Assembly: GCA_020002185.1 (NCBI GenBank)
Contig: CM034534.1
Span: 18,715,087 to 18,779,086 of the forward strand
Reading direction: 5' to 3'
Origin: Paraescarpia echinospica
Taxonomy: Eukaryota > Annelida > Polychaeta > Sabellida > Siboglinidae
DNA length: 64,000 nucleotides
Shown: positions 23,301 through 63,102 of the stretch, piece by piece
Layout of the letters: each line of letters begins with the position of its first letter
Numbering within the stretch: position 1 is the stretch's first letter
Position numbers and translations under genes: made by a program
Notes under the pieces: model-generated
Seen by the model: the letters and a program-made list of their open reading frames with translations, nothing else
Database searches by the model: none
Told to the model about the DNA's origin: nothing

Positions 23301-23396
23301 ATTATTACCATAAATGTTACTTCGTTATATATACCCTATATATATATATATATATATACAGGGTATATATAACGAAGTAACATTTATGGTAATAAT
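23301..23396. repeat. Perfect 37-bp-arm palindrome with AT core
   Basis: 23301-23337 and 23360-23396 are exact reverse complements (arm begins ATTATTACCATAAATGTTAC), separated by 22 bp of alternating AT. More (TA)n follows to about 23440. Confidence 0.97.
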
Positions 23397-23440
23397 GTAT
23401 AATAATATATATATATATATATATGTATATATACCCTTTA

Positions 23441-24264
23441 TATAATTATATGCTATTTTCTGTGCACCAATGTTTATAATGCATAATACACTTAACAGTT
23501 TGTCTTAATGCGTCAGTATAAGCGATTTATAATATAAAATGTCGGCTTCAATTGCGCATTATTGGGTGTTAATTATTGATGGTGTGTTATATCCAGACTG
23601 TAATGACATGTTTATATATACGCGTCTTACGTAATGTAAATTGATAAGAAGGAATATGAACTGTAAAAGGAAAACGATGGCATCATGCTAATCATTTTCG
23701 GGACCGTCAGATCACGTTAATTGAACAATTCAGCAAGAGCAAATTATGTGTCCAGTGTCGAACATCTGATATACTTTGGACAATGGGACACGCATTTCAA
23801 AACTGAATTTGCCAAACAGGAAAAGTTCGCGACGCGTTGATATTTTGGCTATTATAAGTGCAACGACAAACAAATGTCACCTATATAACTTTACTGCCTT
23901 CTCAAAATGTGAAGTATTTGTCATTATAACGTTCGGAGAGCGTATGTTAAATGGCCGATGTACCGCAGTATTTAATGAGAATCGACGGCCACAACAGGTG
24001 TATCCTCCGCGCGTTTGATTATTGAATCAACCGTTGCCCGCCGCCTTGCTCCAATGGTGTAGATGCCGTGACTTCCTCCAGTACTGACACAGAGAACGAA
24101 GACCGAAGGCAATAATGCATCGACTGGAAACGGGAGTGAAAACAAGTGAAAAGCGAAGAATGCAGGAGCTGAGAGAAAAACAAATTTAAGACGAAACTGA
24201 TGAGGGGTGGGAGAGAATGGGAGTAGAACAGTTTGCAACAAAAGCAGATGCCCAGAGAATAGAG
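23441..24264. other. Unassigned spacer between unit A and the Penelope-like fragment
   Basis: No element or exon identified. The purine-rich part at 24060-24260 may be the decayed upstream part of the Penelope-like element. Confidence 0.4.
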
Positions 24265-24775
24265 AACGAAAGCGAAAGATAGAGGGGAATGGAGACGGTT
24301 GGTGAAGAGATTGCAAGACTGAATTTAACAAAATATGTGGTCGCAACAGCCATGCGTCATCATACCTCGGGCACCCGGTAATACACCAAAGGGTAAAGTG
24401 GAGCCAGAAGAACAGTGCGAACTGGCGTGTCAAATACCATGCAAGAACTGCGGTGGTGGGAAACGGGAATATTGTTAAAAACGAGACATGAGAAACAGAA
24501 AGGAAGTGGACAACGCAAATAAGAGTAACACACGAGAAACAAGAACAAGGATCTATGATGGCCATCAACAAATCCGCCCCCACGGACCGCACAACAACAG
24601 AAAAACACATCACAGACTGGGAGGAAGCGGAAATAATAGACAAGGAGGCCAACGTAAGAACACGAAACATAAAAGTAGCCGTATGGACCAGAAAGGCCAA
24701 AACACCAGTCAATCGAGAACGGGAATTACGAACTATCGCACTAAAACTGTTTGCAGAACAATTATGTTTGATTTT
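24265..24775 (+). mobile_element. Penelope-like element, C-terminal (GIY-YIG side) fragment
   Basis: It reads KGKVEPEEQCELACQIPCKN, then across frameshifts KREYC, RHEKQKEVDNANKSNTRETR, INKSAPTDRTTTEKHITDW and KVAVWTRKAKTPVNRE. The IPCxxC lead-in and the H-x-I-D-W ... K-E-A-I-W-x-R pattern are typical of Penelope-like C-termini with a GIY-YIG nuclease. Broken by stops. A second copy is at 32115-32440. Confidence 0.75.
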
Positions 24776-24789
24776 ACCTATCTCGCTTC

Positions 24790-25005
24790 TTTTAAGCAGC
24801 TTGTTCTCCGTTGCGACACCTGTTCACTAACTCGGCCTCCTTCTAGTCCACAACGCCTACATGTAAACCGAGAACGTTATGGTCGCTGAGCGTTTGCTTG
24901 TGCGGGGCCGACATTGTAGAACTCTCTGCCACTAGAATTGCGAGCAAATGTGAACATTAGGCAGTTTAGGAAATTACTGAAAATATTTCTTTTCTCGAAC
25001 TAATA
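24790..25005 (+). mobile_element. CR1/L2-type LINE 3' fragment
   Basis: One frame contains GPTLWNSLPLELRANVNIRQ followed by FRKLLKIFLFSN and a stop. This is the conserved end of many CR1/L2 polyproteins (L-W-N-x-LP ... F-K-x2-LK-x-FLF). No RT remains. Confidence 0.7.
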
Positions 25006-25683
25006 TAGTTTGACGTAATCTAACATTTGTATTTTGTATTCATACGGTTTTGATGAGTTATTGGTTTTACGTCAGTTAGTATGTGATTTTCGTAGGTACT
25101 CAATATATTTTGCATAATTTTGTCAGTATTTATAGCTTCTTTTATTCAATCTGTTTAGCGTTTTCACACTTTGATAATCATTACTTTATTATTTAGATTT
25201 ATCCGTAATTTTACCGCACGTAATTTTTATTACATATCAATTACGAAGAATTTAGTTGTGTCAACTTCTCCTGTATTGTGTAAACACTGTTGAACGGGAC
25301 ATTAACCCCCGATGATTGTGTATCAATACAGTTTTATTATTATAATCATAGTTTTATTTTTGGTCATGTATTTACTGATTAGTGACCGATAATTTCATAT
25401 CTCTGCTGCGTCTGATGAAGAGCATGCTTGCCGATGCCCTTTTTTGCATACTGGTATGCAAAATGCGTTGCATAATCTCAAATGTTCAGTATTCAAGTAC
25501 ACGTTTAATAGTAACAACAGGGCACCTTGTTATTCATGCTGATAAATTGGCCAGCACTTTTATTTCATTATCGTTACCCAAGCCGTAATTGTTTATTTGC
25601 ATCGCATAAAAACATTAAAATTTATATACGCCGTAAACCAAAGCGACATAACAACTGCTGTTGCAATTACTATAATTTATGGC

Positions 25684-25709
25684 GCCATTTAATCAGCTTC
25701 GACGGCTAT
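25684..25709 (+). promoter_or_regulatory. Conserved 26-bp upstream block, unit B
   Basis: Same block as at 13049 and 59604 with one or two differences (GCCATTTAATCAGCTTCGAC). It lies 75 bp before the intact exon 1 ATG. Position and conservation among otherwise diverged upstream regions suggest a promoter or 5' UTR role. Confidence 0.55.
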
Positions 25710-25784
25710 AACATGTGCGTCCGGTGCGTATTTGTCGCACAACTGCCTGTAGTTTTTGCAGCGAATATTGTTTAGATTGACGAA

Positions 25785-54245
<28,461 letters not shown>

Positions 54246-54560
54246 TATTAATGTAAACAAGCTAACGCAATCTAGCGGAAAGTACTATGTGAGATTAGAA
54301 ACAAATGTCCATCTTTACTGACGCTAGCGAAGATCAAGCTTGAATATTTGGAGTCAACTCAACACGCGTTTTAACCTACATACGTTGCATCAGTTAAATA
54401 ACTATTGTGAAACAACATTACGTCTTCGTTGCTACAAAACATATTGGTAGTGTTGCAAACAGGATGGGAAATGTACGAAGAATCTGTAATGTATAATTGG
54501 ATATCAACTTAATTGAGTGTAACGTATACTGTTTGTCGATACTTTGCTAGACAAATGGGC
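54246..54560. other. Region downstream of the channel gene
   Basis: Probable 3' UTR and spacer. No canonical AATAAA was seen in this stretch, so the cleavage site is unknown. Confidence 0.4.
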
Positions 54561-54564
54561 GTAT

Positions 54565-54667
<103 letters not shown>

Positions 54668-54740
54668 GTTATTCGTAGATGTATATATTGTTTATGTTGG
54701 AATATTCTTCCCATCATACACATGGCAGAGACTGTCTTTT

Positions 54741-54866
54741 CGTGTAGACCGCGGTGGCGACGTGTATAGAGGATCGGAATCTCAATAGAGAGAACCCGTG
54801 TTTGAATCCTGTGCTGCCGTGTCGAACCTTGGGCAAGTTCGTTCACTCTACGTTGCTCCAGTTCAC
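54741..54866 (+). mobile_element. tRNA-derived SINE, copy 4 (interrupted)
   Basis: Head CGTGTAGACCGCGGTGGCGA, B box GTGTTTGAATCC and core GTCGAACCTTGGGCAAG. It is cut at GTTCAC by the Gypsy element. The same head variant as at 12354 marks it as the unit C counterpart. Confidence 0.85.
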
Positions 54867-55149
54867 TGTTGTATATGTTATAATCGTGTATTAATTTGAC
54901 ATGCCTTATTTTGCCAATGCTATTTCAGCAATTTCGAGCCAATCCTTAATTTATAGAGGCTGATAGTTGTAGTAATACTTCCGCTCTAGTAAATCTTGTG
55001 CTTGCCAAAATTAAGAACGTAGTTGAATGTCGTTCTATTGCCTACGGTCAAACTCAGAACACGACATAACGGCGACGAAGATGAAGTTAAGATCGTCTAG
55101 TACCTAGACGTCATTACATCGAATATGTGTGTCACGCACATAAACTGAA

Positions 55150-56140
55150 ATGGAGCACGAAAGTTTGGCACCATTTTTAATTGACCCATTTGACAGTTGT
55201 AGCGCTCGCTCGGAGCGCTGGATTCGCCGTTTTGACAACATGATCGTTACCAAAGACATTAATGTTGATGGGCGAAAGAAAGTTATGATGATATACTATG
55301 GAGCTGATGCCGTCTTTGAAGTAAGTGAATCAGAAGGCGTTCTCCCAAGTGACAATTTTTATACAAACAAAGGAACAACGTTCCGCGTATTTCACGTCAG
55401 GGCGGAATGAAGAATACGAAGTATTTACATTTAGACAAGCGCAACAAAACACTGGGGAAATTCTGGATCAATTCCATGCGAGGCTACGACTGTTAGCGAA
55501 TAACTGCAACTTTGAAACAAGAATCGCAAGATAAAGTCTCAGATAATCCAGAAGTATCCACTGCTAAAGATACGTCATTAAGGGCTGAATGAAACAACAG
55601 TAAGCCTGGATCAACTATTCACGTATGTGCGTAACATGGAAGCCACAATACACCAATCGAAGATAATGGGAAACACTGTTTCTGAAACTGATCAACCTGT
55701 CCATGCAGTTTTTTTATCGCACTTCACGAGGGCGAGGAAGCAAAAACAGTTGCCATCATGGTCGCCAGGTGGCGGGTGCTGTATATGATGGGGAAACACA
55801 AGCCAACAAGCACCACCAGAGTGGGCCACCATATCAGGCAAATGCAAGATCGTGTCCAGTACGTGGAGGACATCCGCACAATAAGTTTAAGTGTAAAGCC
55901 TGGGGCAAGACCTGCCACAAGTGTAGCGAGCTAAATAATGTCGCTAGAGTGTGTAGAGCCGCTAGAGTTACGGCAAACGCACATTTCTTGGAAAATGACA
56001 TATTGCAACCAGTGAATGATTTGTGTGAAGATACTTACAATAGGATTTTATACCACACCACAAGCGCACGCTCAGTAAACACATATATTTGTACTGTGAG
56101 CATGGTAGGCACAAGAGTAACCATGGAAGTCGACACATGA
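55150..56140 (+). pseudogene. Gypsy gag and zinc-knuckle region
   Basis: Starts MEHESLAPFLIDPFD. The capsid-like part shifts frame at 55325-55410 and 55535. In the second knuckle (CHKCSELNNVARVC) the expected His is Asn. The protease start follows at 56120 (VTMEVDT). Confidence 0.8.
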
Positions 56141-56489
56141 GCTTCTATCTCGTTGATTTCGGAGAAAGAGTGGACCGGGATAAAAGAGTCAGCCCCACAA
56201 CTGACCTTAAATACAAACACTGTACCACGTCTGCGCACCTGTGATGGCAACACTATTCATCCCTTAGGACAAGTTCAGCTGGATATAGACCATAACAACC
56301 AGCAACACAACGTGCACGCACTTGTTTGTGCCTGGATTGAGACCAAATCTACTAGAACGTGACTGGCTGTCGATACTAAAACTGAACTGGGCCACAGTAC
56401 ACCAGGTGGACATATATCACTTTCTGAAACCGTACCAAAAAGAGTTCAGTGAAAGATTTGGTACACTCAAAGGAGTCACTGCAAAATTC

Positions 56490-57290
56490 TGTGTAGATGA
56501 CACGGTGAAACCACGTTAATGCAAACCACGACCTGTACCACTTGCTCTGCTGGCAAAAGTAGAAGCGGTGCTGGATCGGTTACAGGAAGAAGGAGTGAGT
56601 CGTCCTGTTGAATATTCGGAACGGGCTGCACTTATTGTACCTGTACTCAAATCTACAGGAGCTGTCACAGTCTGCGGAGATTACAAGGTTACAATCAACC
56701 AAGCTGTCAAAGTGGGCATGTACCCAATCCCCAACATAAATGATTTGTTCACAAAACTAACGGGTGGTCAACAATGCACAAAACTTGATTTAAGCCACGC
56801 TTATCAACAAGTTGTACTCGACGAATAGTCGCGCAAGCTCACCACCATCAATACTTCCAAGGGTTTGTTTGTGTATGTACGTCTGCCATACGGAGTTAGT
56901 TCATCTCCAGGCATAATCCAGAGGAACAGTTGCTACAAAATATCCTAATGACAGTAGTCTATCTGGACGACGTCCTGGTGACGGGCAGAACTACAGAAGG
57001 GTACGATCAACATCTGCAAATGGTGTTGAATATACTCCAAAACGCAGGGTTACGTCTGAAAAATAAAAAATATACCTTTCGTCAGAAGTCATGTCAGTAT
57101 CTGGGACATGAAATTTACGTGGAAGGCATTCACCCGACAAACGAAAAGGTACTCGCCATAGAGAATGTACCTGCACCGCAGAATATGCAAGTGTTACGCT
57201 GCTACTTGGGACTCATCCACTACTACCACAACTTCCTACGAAACCTGAGCACCATTTTGGCGCTTCTACATGAGCTAACCCGCTAAAACG
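56490..57290 (+). pseudogene. Gypsy reverse transcriptase
   Basis: VEAVLDRLQEEGVSRPVEYS, then NINDLFTKLTGGQQCTKLDL, SHAYQQVVLDE and a stop, a frameshift near 56925, then VVYLDDVLVTG with the catalytic YLDD and LRLKNKKYTFRQKSCQYLGH. A missing segment lies between the motifs at about 56920. Confidence 0.88.
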
Positions 57291-57699
57291 TCAAGTGGGG
57301 ACCAAGACAAAACAAAGTTTTGAGGAATCAAAGACACTACTTTCCTCCTCTAAAATGCTTGTGCACTACAATCATCTTAAGCAGCGACGCTTCTCCCTAC
57401 GGAATCTGAAGTGTGTTATCACATCGCATACCAGATGGCAATGATAGGCTGATGGGTTGAGTCGTCTACCTCTACCGAATGCATCGAAAAAAGTGCTGAT
57501 TCTACATGAATTATTCTTGGCGCTATCTACCATGGATGATACACCAATCACAGCAGAGAAAATCGCCAAGTGGACAGCAACTTACCATGTGATATCACAA
57601 GTTCGCCAGTTTTTGGAACGAGGCTGGACTCTCCAAGTTCCAAGTGAATTAAAAGCTTATGGCCACAGGAAAGACGAACTGAGTGTACAATAACAAAAT

Positions 57700-58886
57700 G
57701 CTGTTTTGGGGGGAGCCGTGACACTCTACTAGACGGACTGCATAAGACACACCCCGGCATAGTGAAAATGAAAGCAATTGCAAGAAGCTACTTGTGATGG
57801 CCGGGACTGGACGCTGAAATTGAAATACGTGTGAAAGACTTATCAAATGCCAGGTACACTGCAAACAGCCACCAACGTCGCCACTGCATCCTTGGGAATG
57901 GCCAACTCACACCTGGAACCGCATTCAAATTTACTATGCGGGACCATTTGTTATTGAATAAACGATCATTCATTCATTCATTCATTCACAGCAGATACAT
58001 CGATGCTCATGTGGTTATGGCAGCAACCACAAGTGCCACGATCAACAAGCTGAGACAGACATTTGCAGTTTTGGGACTACCAAACACCATCCTGTCGGAC
58101 AATGGGAGTTTTTTTTACCAGTGATGAATTTGAACAGTTCTGTAGAGCAAACGGCATCAGACACATGAAAGGCTCACCATACCACCAGGCAAATAATCGG
58201 TTGGCAGAGAGAGCAATTCAAACAGGGAAAGCTGGTTTTATGTAAACCCAGGGTAAAATTGAAGATCAATTATACAATTTCTTTGCCAGGTATCAAGTTA
58301 CACCGCAAAGTACCACTGATCGGACTCCGGCAGATTTTGTGCTGAAAACACCACCACGTACGCGCTTGGATCTAATACGACCATCCGTCCAGAACCGAGT
58401 TCTTCGGATGCAGGCATTATGACAAACAGGGACATGACGCTCATGCGTCTAAACGTATCTTCAAGGTAGGAGGCATTGTGTGGGTCATGAACTTCCAAAG
58501 AAAATCCAAATGGATTCCAGGAGTAATCGAAAACCAACTGGGTACACTGACATTCGAAGTACGTCTGAATGATGGACACACATGGAAGAGTCATCAGGAT
58601 CACCTGAGAGATAGAGAGAAGACCAGATGAGAACGAAGTTGTCAGCAAGGACCAACCACAGACAATGGTTAATGTGAAGTGGACACCGCCACTTCAGAGG
58701 GCCATGTCTCCAGTGCTACCAGGGAGACCGCACTTGACTTCAGACACAGTCACCAACAGTCCGGTGGAAATGCTAGAGCCAACCCTTGAAGCCGTGCCAA
58801 AACAAGTGACTGCAGCAACTCTACTAACTGTTGTAGCAGTTCCTGTGAGAATGTCCGCAAAAGTTGCGAAACCTCCAGACAAGTAA
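57700..58886 (+). pseudogene. Gypsy integrase, interrupted by a (TCAT)n array
   Basis: SATINKLRQTFAVLGLPNTI, SDNGS, FEQFCRANGIRHMKGSPYHQ, LAERAIQT (final catalytic Glu) and RVTPQST-like text. A (CATT)n array at 57967-57988 has taken the place of the start of the core with its first Asp. A Pro/Thr-rich tail runs to 58886. Confidence 0.83.
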
Positions 58887-59603
58887 TACTTATAAACTAG
58901 CACAGTTGTGAATAGGTGTACGCCGTGCGCTGCCTAACTGTGTTCTACTGAAGTAATGACAGTAGTTGCTAGACATATTAATCTGTGTATTATGTTTCTA
59001 AGGACATACATGGACAAGTTCCATGTATCATATGTGAAGAACATTACTGGTGATTTGAACACTGACGTTACATTCTCTATGAGAGAATAAAAATGAGAAC
59101 ACGAACTCCTTGAGAGTATTAGTTATTAGCTACTTGAGAGTATTAGTTATTAGAATGTCGTCAGTGCAGAACGTCAAATGACTATTAAACTTAAGGGAGA
59201 GGAATGTTGTATTATCTTTACATTTTCCCTTGCAGGGATATCTTAGGAGTACACACACACACTCGTGCGCGCCAAACACACACACGCATGCACGCATGCA
59301 CGCATGCACGCCACACGATATGACACATATTCAAATTAGAAATACACCTGAGACGGTAACACCGTGGAATGATACGATTCAATCATACAAAACACCATGC
59401 AATCCAACTTCCGTCACGAGTTCCCAAAATGATAAATGTATATTTACTTCATATGTACGTTACCAGAAGGAGCAGGCATTAAAATGTCAAAATCGAAAAT
59501 GTAGCTCTTAAAAAACCGTAACAGCAGTTGTTGCATACAATTACTGGACAAATGTATTAAAATAGCTCAGCTAATCACAAAGTTACGACCGTGAATCTCG
59601 TCT

Positions 59604-59629
59604 GCCATTTAATCAGCGTCGACGGCTAT
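59604..59629 (+). promoter_or_regulatory. Conserved 26-bp upstream block, unit C
   Basis: GCCATTTAATCAGCGTCGAC and following bases match the unit A and B copies. It lies 87 bp before the relic ATG at 59717. Confidence 0.5.
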
Positions 59630-59716
59630 GTCATATAACATTGTTCGCTTATTATGTATTTATTCCCCAGCTGCGCCCGTTTCCTTGCAGCTAATAGTGT
59701 CTAGTTTATTTTTGTC

Positions 59717-59911
59717 ATGGCGCTGTCTCGCATTAACACTGAACAGAAGGTCTGGAGGCCAGGACACGCAAATAGAAAAGCCGGACGACAACGGAGATAA
59801 CTCGAATGAGAGAAATGAACGTTGGATTCGCGTCTGGCAGGCGTTTTGTGAAACTATCACTTTCCACGGGCTACGAAACGTCGTGTACTCAAATAACGTT
59901 CGGCGCAGATG
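59717..59911 (+). pseudogene. DEG/ENaC exon 1 relic, unit C
   Basis: Begins MALSRINTEQKVWRPGHAN. A 5-nt deletion relative to the intact exon shifts the frame, and the downstream frame still encodes RWIRVWQAFCETITFHGLRN. The splice donor GT has become AT (CGGCGCAG then ATGAGA). No exon 2 or TM1 was found downstream, so this copy is inactive. Confidence 0.88.
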
Positions 59912-60096
59912 AGAGGAACACGTATGAGTTAGTGGTCTACTCATAATGCGTGCGTCAATCAATGCTCCTTCATTGCCAGATTGCATGTGACCTAGACCAA
60001 CGACAGAAGCGTTGCGTCTGATCCGTAAAAAGTGACTGCATCTTACGGCCGATATATAAAGGCAATACATTAATACACAATACATAACCAACATAG

Positions 60097-61390
60097 CAGG
60101 GGCCGGCAACTGTTTTGAATGGATGACGTGAGCTATGTAAGCGGGCCGCACATTAATTTCTTAATATAACTTGTCCAATCTTCGTGGAAACTGGTGTATC
60201 GTGTTCCGATGTATATATATAGTAGGCCCTAGCTCATATGCGTTGAAACTGAACTTACACATTTTGGTAGTGTGTAAATAAACAGTTGTTATTATTATGA
60301 AACATCAGTGGCTAATTTCGAACAATTACTATTAAATACACATTATTTAAAGTTCGCTTCGACGGCATGCAACTGACATTTTAACCAAGTGCTCCACGTC
60401 CAAGTGAGCATGGCGTGTGTGATAGTTCCGCCGGCAAGTGCGTTTGGTTGCAAGATATACCTCACTCAGTGTCATTTTGAGTACTCAGAGGCACGTTATA
60501 TTTTGCTAGTCTTCTTATGCACAGCTTCCGGCGCATCGTCTACTACAACGAGCTGTATAACGAGGAAATTGGAGCTCCGAGTTCTGTAAAACGCTCTACA
60601 AACTCCCGTCTCAGCAACTCAACAAATGCTTTGTACGTGTCCGGCATTTCTGGTTCGTTTTCAGGAGTGTTGAAAAATGATGCAACTGTTGTGTTTCCCG
60701 CAATAGCAACTTGATCTCGAAAGTAGAAACGGACCAGTAGATTTCTTTGGTTAAATGTTCTCGTCTGTTGTGTTAATAATTCAGCAGATTGAGATGCGTC
60801 ACCATGTCGACAAAAAAAGAAAACTCGCAGATGCACCTAGTATCAGTGATGTCCGGTAGGCCTTACATCCGAAAACGTTTGCCTCACGAAGAAGTTACTT
60901 CCATGCTTCAGCTTGTGCAGGCGACCCTGCATAAATGTTTGCATCTCTGATCTTTTTCTTTATTTTATGCTGAGCCCCGCAATATTCTGTGAATTATTTA
61001 GATACTGCGTCGAAATCTTTCAAACCACACCGCCAAATAAATATATCCAACTGCAACCTTCCTGTCGTCCGATGGCATATCTGAAATGCTGAGGATCCGT
61101 TTCGAAGCCTATGACAAGTTAGCTATTTGAAGGCATGGGTCGCATTGCAAGTCCCACGACCAGAATTTGGGTGCAGCAACAAAAGGTTAGGAATCACCGG
61201 GATAGATGACGCAGTGGGCCTGAATAGATTCGAAGTGGCACCTCCATCGTGTCAAACCTTTTCAATCGGCGAAATAAATCCTTTTGTTCTTCCCCTCACT
61301 AAAGGAGCACTATGCAGATATCTATGTTGTCACCCCGCGGGTCACATTGTATACGCATTTGGCCCGCGAGTCGCAGGTTACCGACCACCG
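60097..61390. mobile_element. hAT transposon remnant in unit C
   Basis: Left end CAGGGGCCGGCAACTG ... GCGGGCCGCA. The right end has GGCCCGCGAGTCGCAGG and TTACCGACCACCG, the inverted partner. A decayed minus-strand frame at 60543-60836 may be transposase. No matching 8-bp duplication was found. Confidence 0.6.
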
Positions 61391-61816
61391 CCATGTCTAT
61401 TAAGTAATATATCGGCTATAGCATCTTTCCTACATCAGGTACAGTTGGGGACGGTTTACGTAATTTACTAAAAGAGAACTTCGATTGTATTAATGCCCAT
61501 GAATGTTTTACTATGATTTGGTAGTTTCGAACTGTTGTTCGCGATGTTATTGCGTTTTGTTTACGATTGTTCCTGTTATAAAATTCGTAAAGCAGTCGGC
61601 TGATCATCTGGGGACGGTTTTATGTATTTGTGTGAGGGCGTTTATTTGTTAAGGTGTTTGTTTGTATTTGTGTGTGTGCGTTTGGTGTGTGCTTGTGTGC
61701 GTGTGTTTGTGTTCGCCTACGTATGCGCCTGCGTCGGTGGGTGCGTGCGTGCGTGTTACATGTTTTTAATTGTCTGATGGGTTGACTGCGTGTTACATGA
61801 ACACTTGGTTGCTGCA

Positions 61817-61834
61817 GACAGTGGCATGTGTCAC
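61817..61834 (+). pseudogene. DEG/ENaC exon 3 stub, unit C
   Basis: GACAGTGGCATGTGTCAC matches the start of exon 3 (32996-33013), and the preceding intron also matches (TGTTACATGAACACTTG). A pogo-like element cuts it off after 18 bases. Confidence 0.6.
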
Positions 61835-61986
61835 CTCATAATTAAGGTTACCCTACGATAGTCACAAATTATTCCAACATACATTAAAGTATAGGACATT
61901 AGTCCTGCTAATAAGGTCACCTCGCTATTCAGGTCAACTTTGACCAGTCCCATGAGTGACCTTAATAGATAGGGTCCACTATATAA
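61832..61986 (+). mobile_element. pogo/Tigger-like DNA element fragment, copy 2
   Basis: Related to 9868-10055: AAGGTCACCTCGCTATTCAG and GTGACCTTAATAGATAGGGT. It interrupts the relic exon 3 of unit C. Confidence 0.5.
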
Positions 61987-63102
61987 TCAAGTAGCGTGTC
62001 TACGTGGTTATGTTAACGTTTATCTAGGCGATTTGCATTTCCGGCGCCAAATTTTCACGGATTAATCTACGGCCCCTCGAAAGAAATGTAATGCCTTTGT
62101 TTTTCTCTCGAAATTCTCCTTATGTCAAGGGTTCTCAGCTTTTGTTGGGTAAATGTAAAGAGTAACTTTCAGCAATCGTAGAAACCACATGCCCGGCGAA
62201 TACTTCGGGAAACCAGCCCCTGCGTCTACATGTATACCGTCGGAGAGCACGTACGCCGCCTGACAAATACCATTTAACTGTGTGGGCGATTATATTAGAA
62301 AACATACGTAGCAATTGTAGGGGAAAGCAGTGTTAGTTCAGCCATTTTTCATTATGTTCAATATCTACGATAATATTATATTCCTAAGTCAAAATTGTGT
62401 TTACTCACATAAACTATGATTATTTGTAGATCTTTTGCAACAAATAAAATATGTCTAACATGAGTAGCTCAACTAGCACTATCTGTGGGGTCAGTTGTGC
62501 CACAGTGCTGGAGAAGTTGAGCCACAGTTGGTAAATACGTCACTTTCCGCAGGCCTTCTACTAAAATGTCATAATAACTCGACTAACACAATTATGATAT
62601 CTACCCAATGGGTACATAACAATCGCTGACAAGTCAAAACGCCTAATTAATAAATCAACACACTTAATTAAGATACCATTAAAGGCCCATTGCAACCACG
62701 GTGTAGTCATTTGCAAGCCCTGTAGCTATCCGATGTCCCGATTTCCCATTTCTCACGAAGATATGAACTATATGATGTATTTCTCTGTAAAACAACACAC
62801 ATCTTCATTCCTCACTAAGTAGTTAACTACCCATCCTGGCTCAACTAGCCCCATTTCAAAATTAAGTATATTATAATCAGTTTCCCATTAACGATCGAAT
62901 CAATAAAAATAAATGTCTTACCAATGCAATAGTTAAACCACTTGTGACTGTACGGACAGTAACGTACAGAAATATGATTTGATACTTTACACACTAGCAA
63001 ATATTAATTACAATCACCAAAAGTATATCTAAACATAAAAAACGTACTTTAGCTTTTATTTGCTGACTATTGTGATAATTGTCGCATGTTGCATGTCAAC
63101 CA
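61987..63102. other. End of unit C and spacer, no gene recognised
   Basis: The first 60 bp weakly resemble 43516-43576 of intron 6, suggesting exons 4-6 were deleted in unit C. The rest is AT-rich with no exon or element seen. Confidence 0.4.

Larger units (their letters stand above)
54867..59212 (+). mobile_element. Defective Gypsy LTR retrotransposon inserted in a SINE
   Basis: Gag, zinc knuckles, protease, RT, RNase H then integrase in Gypsy order on the plus strand, with many frameshifts. The probable 5' LTR is 54867-55066 (TGTTGTATATG ... CA), followed by a primer-site-like TAACGGCGACGAAG. The purine tract AAGGGAGAGGAA (59193-59204) precedes TGTTGTAT, the stub of a 3' LTR that is almost wholly missing. 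Unit C sequence (cccttgcagggatatc) resumes right after. Confidence 0.87.

Noticed and set aside
23972..24712. 246-codon minus-strand frame
   Set aside because: Antisense shadow of the Penelope-like fragment and purine-rich spacer; hydrophobic composition without family motifs.
59628..59912. 94-codon frame covering the HG motif in unit C as a working alternative exon 1
   Set aside because: Its start lies upstream in a different frame from the conserved ATG, the donor GT is lost, and no following channel exon is present.
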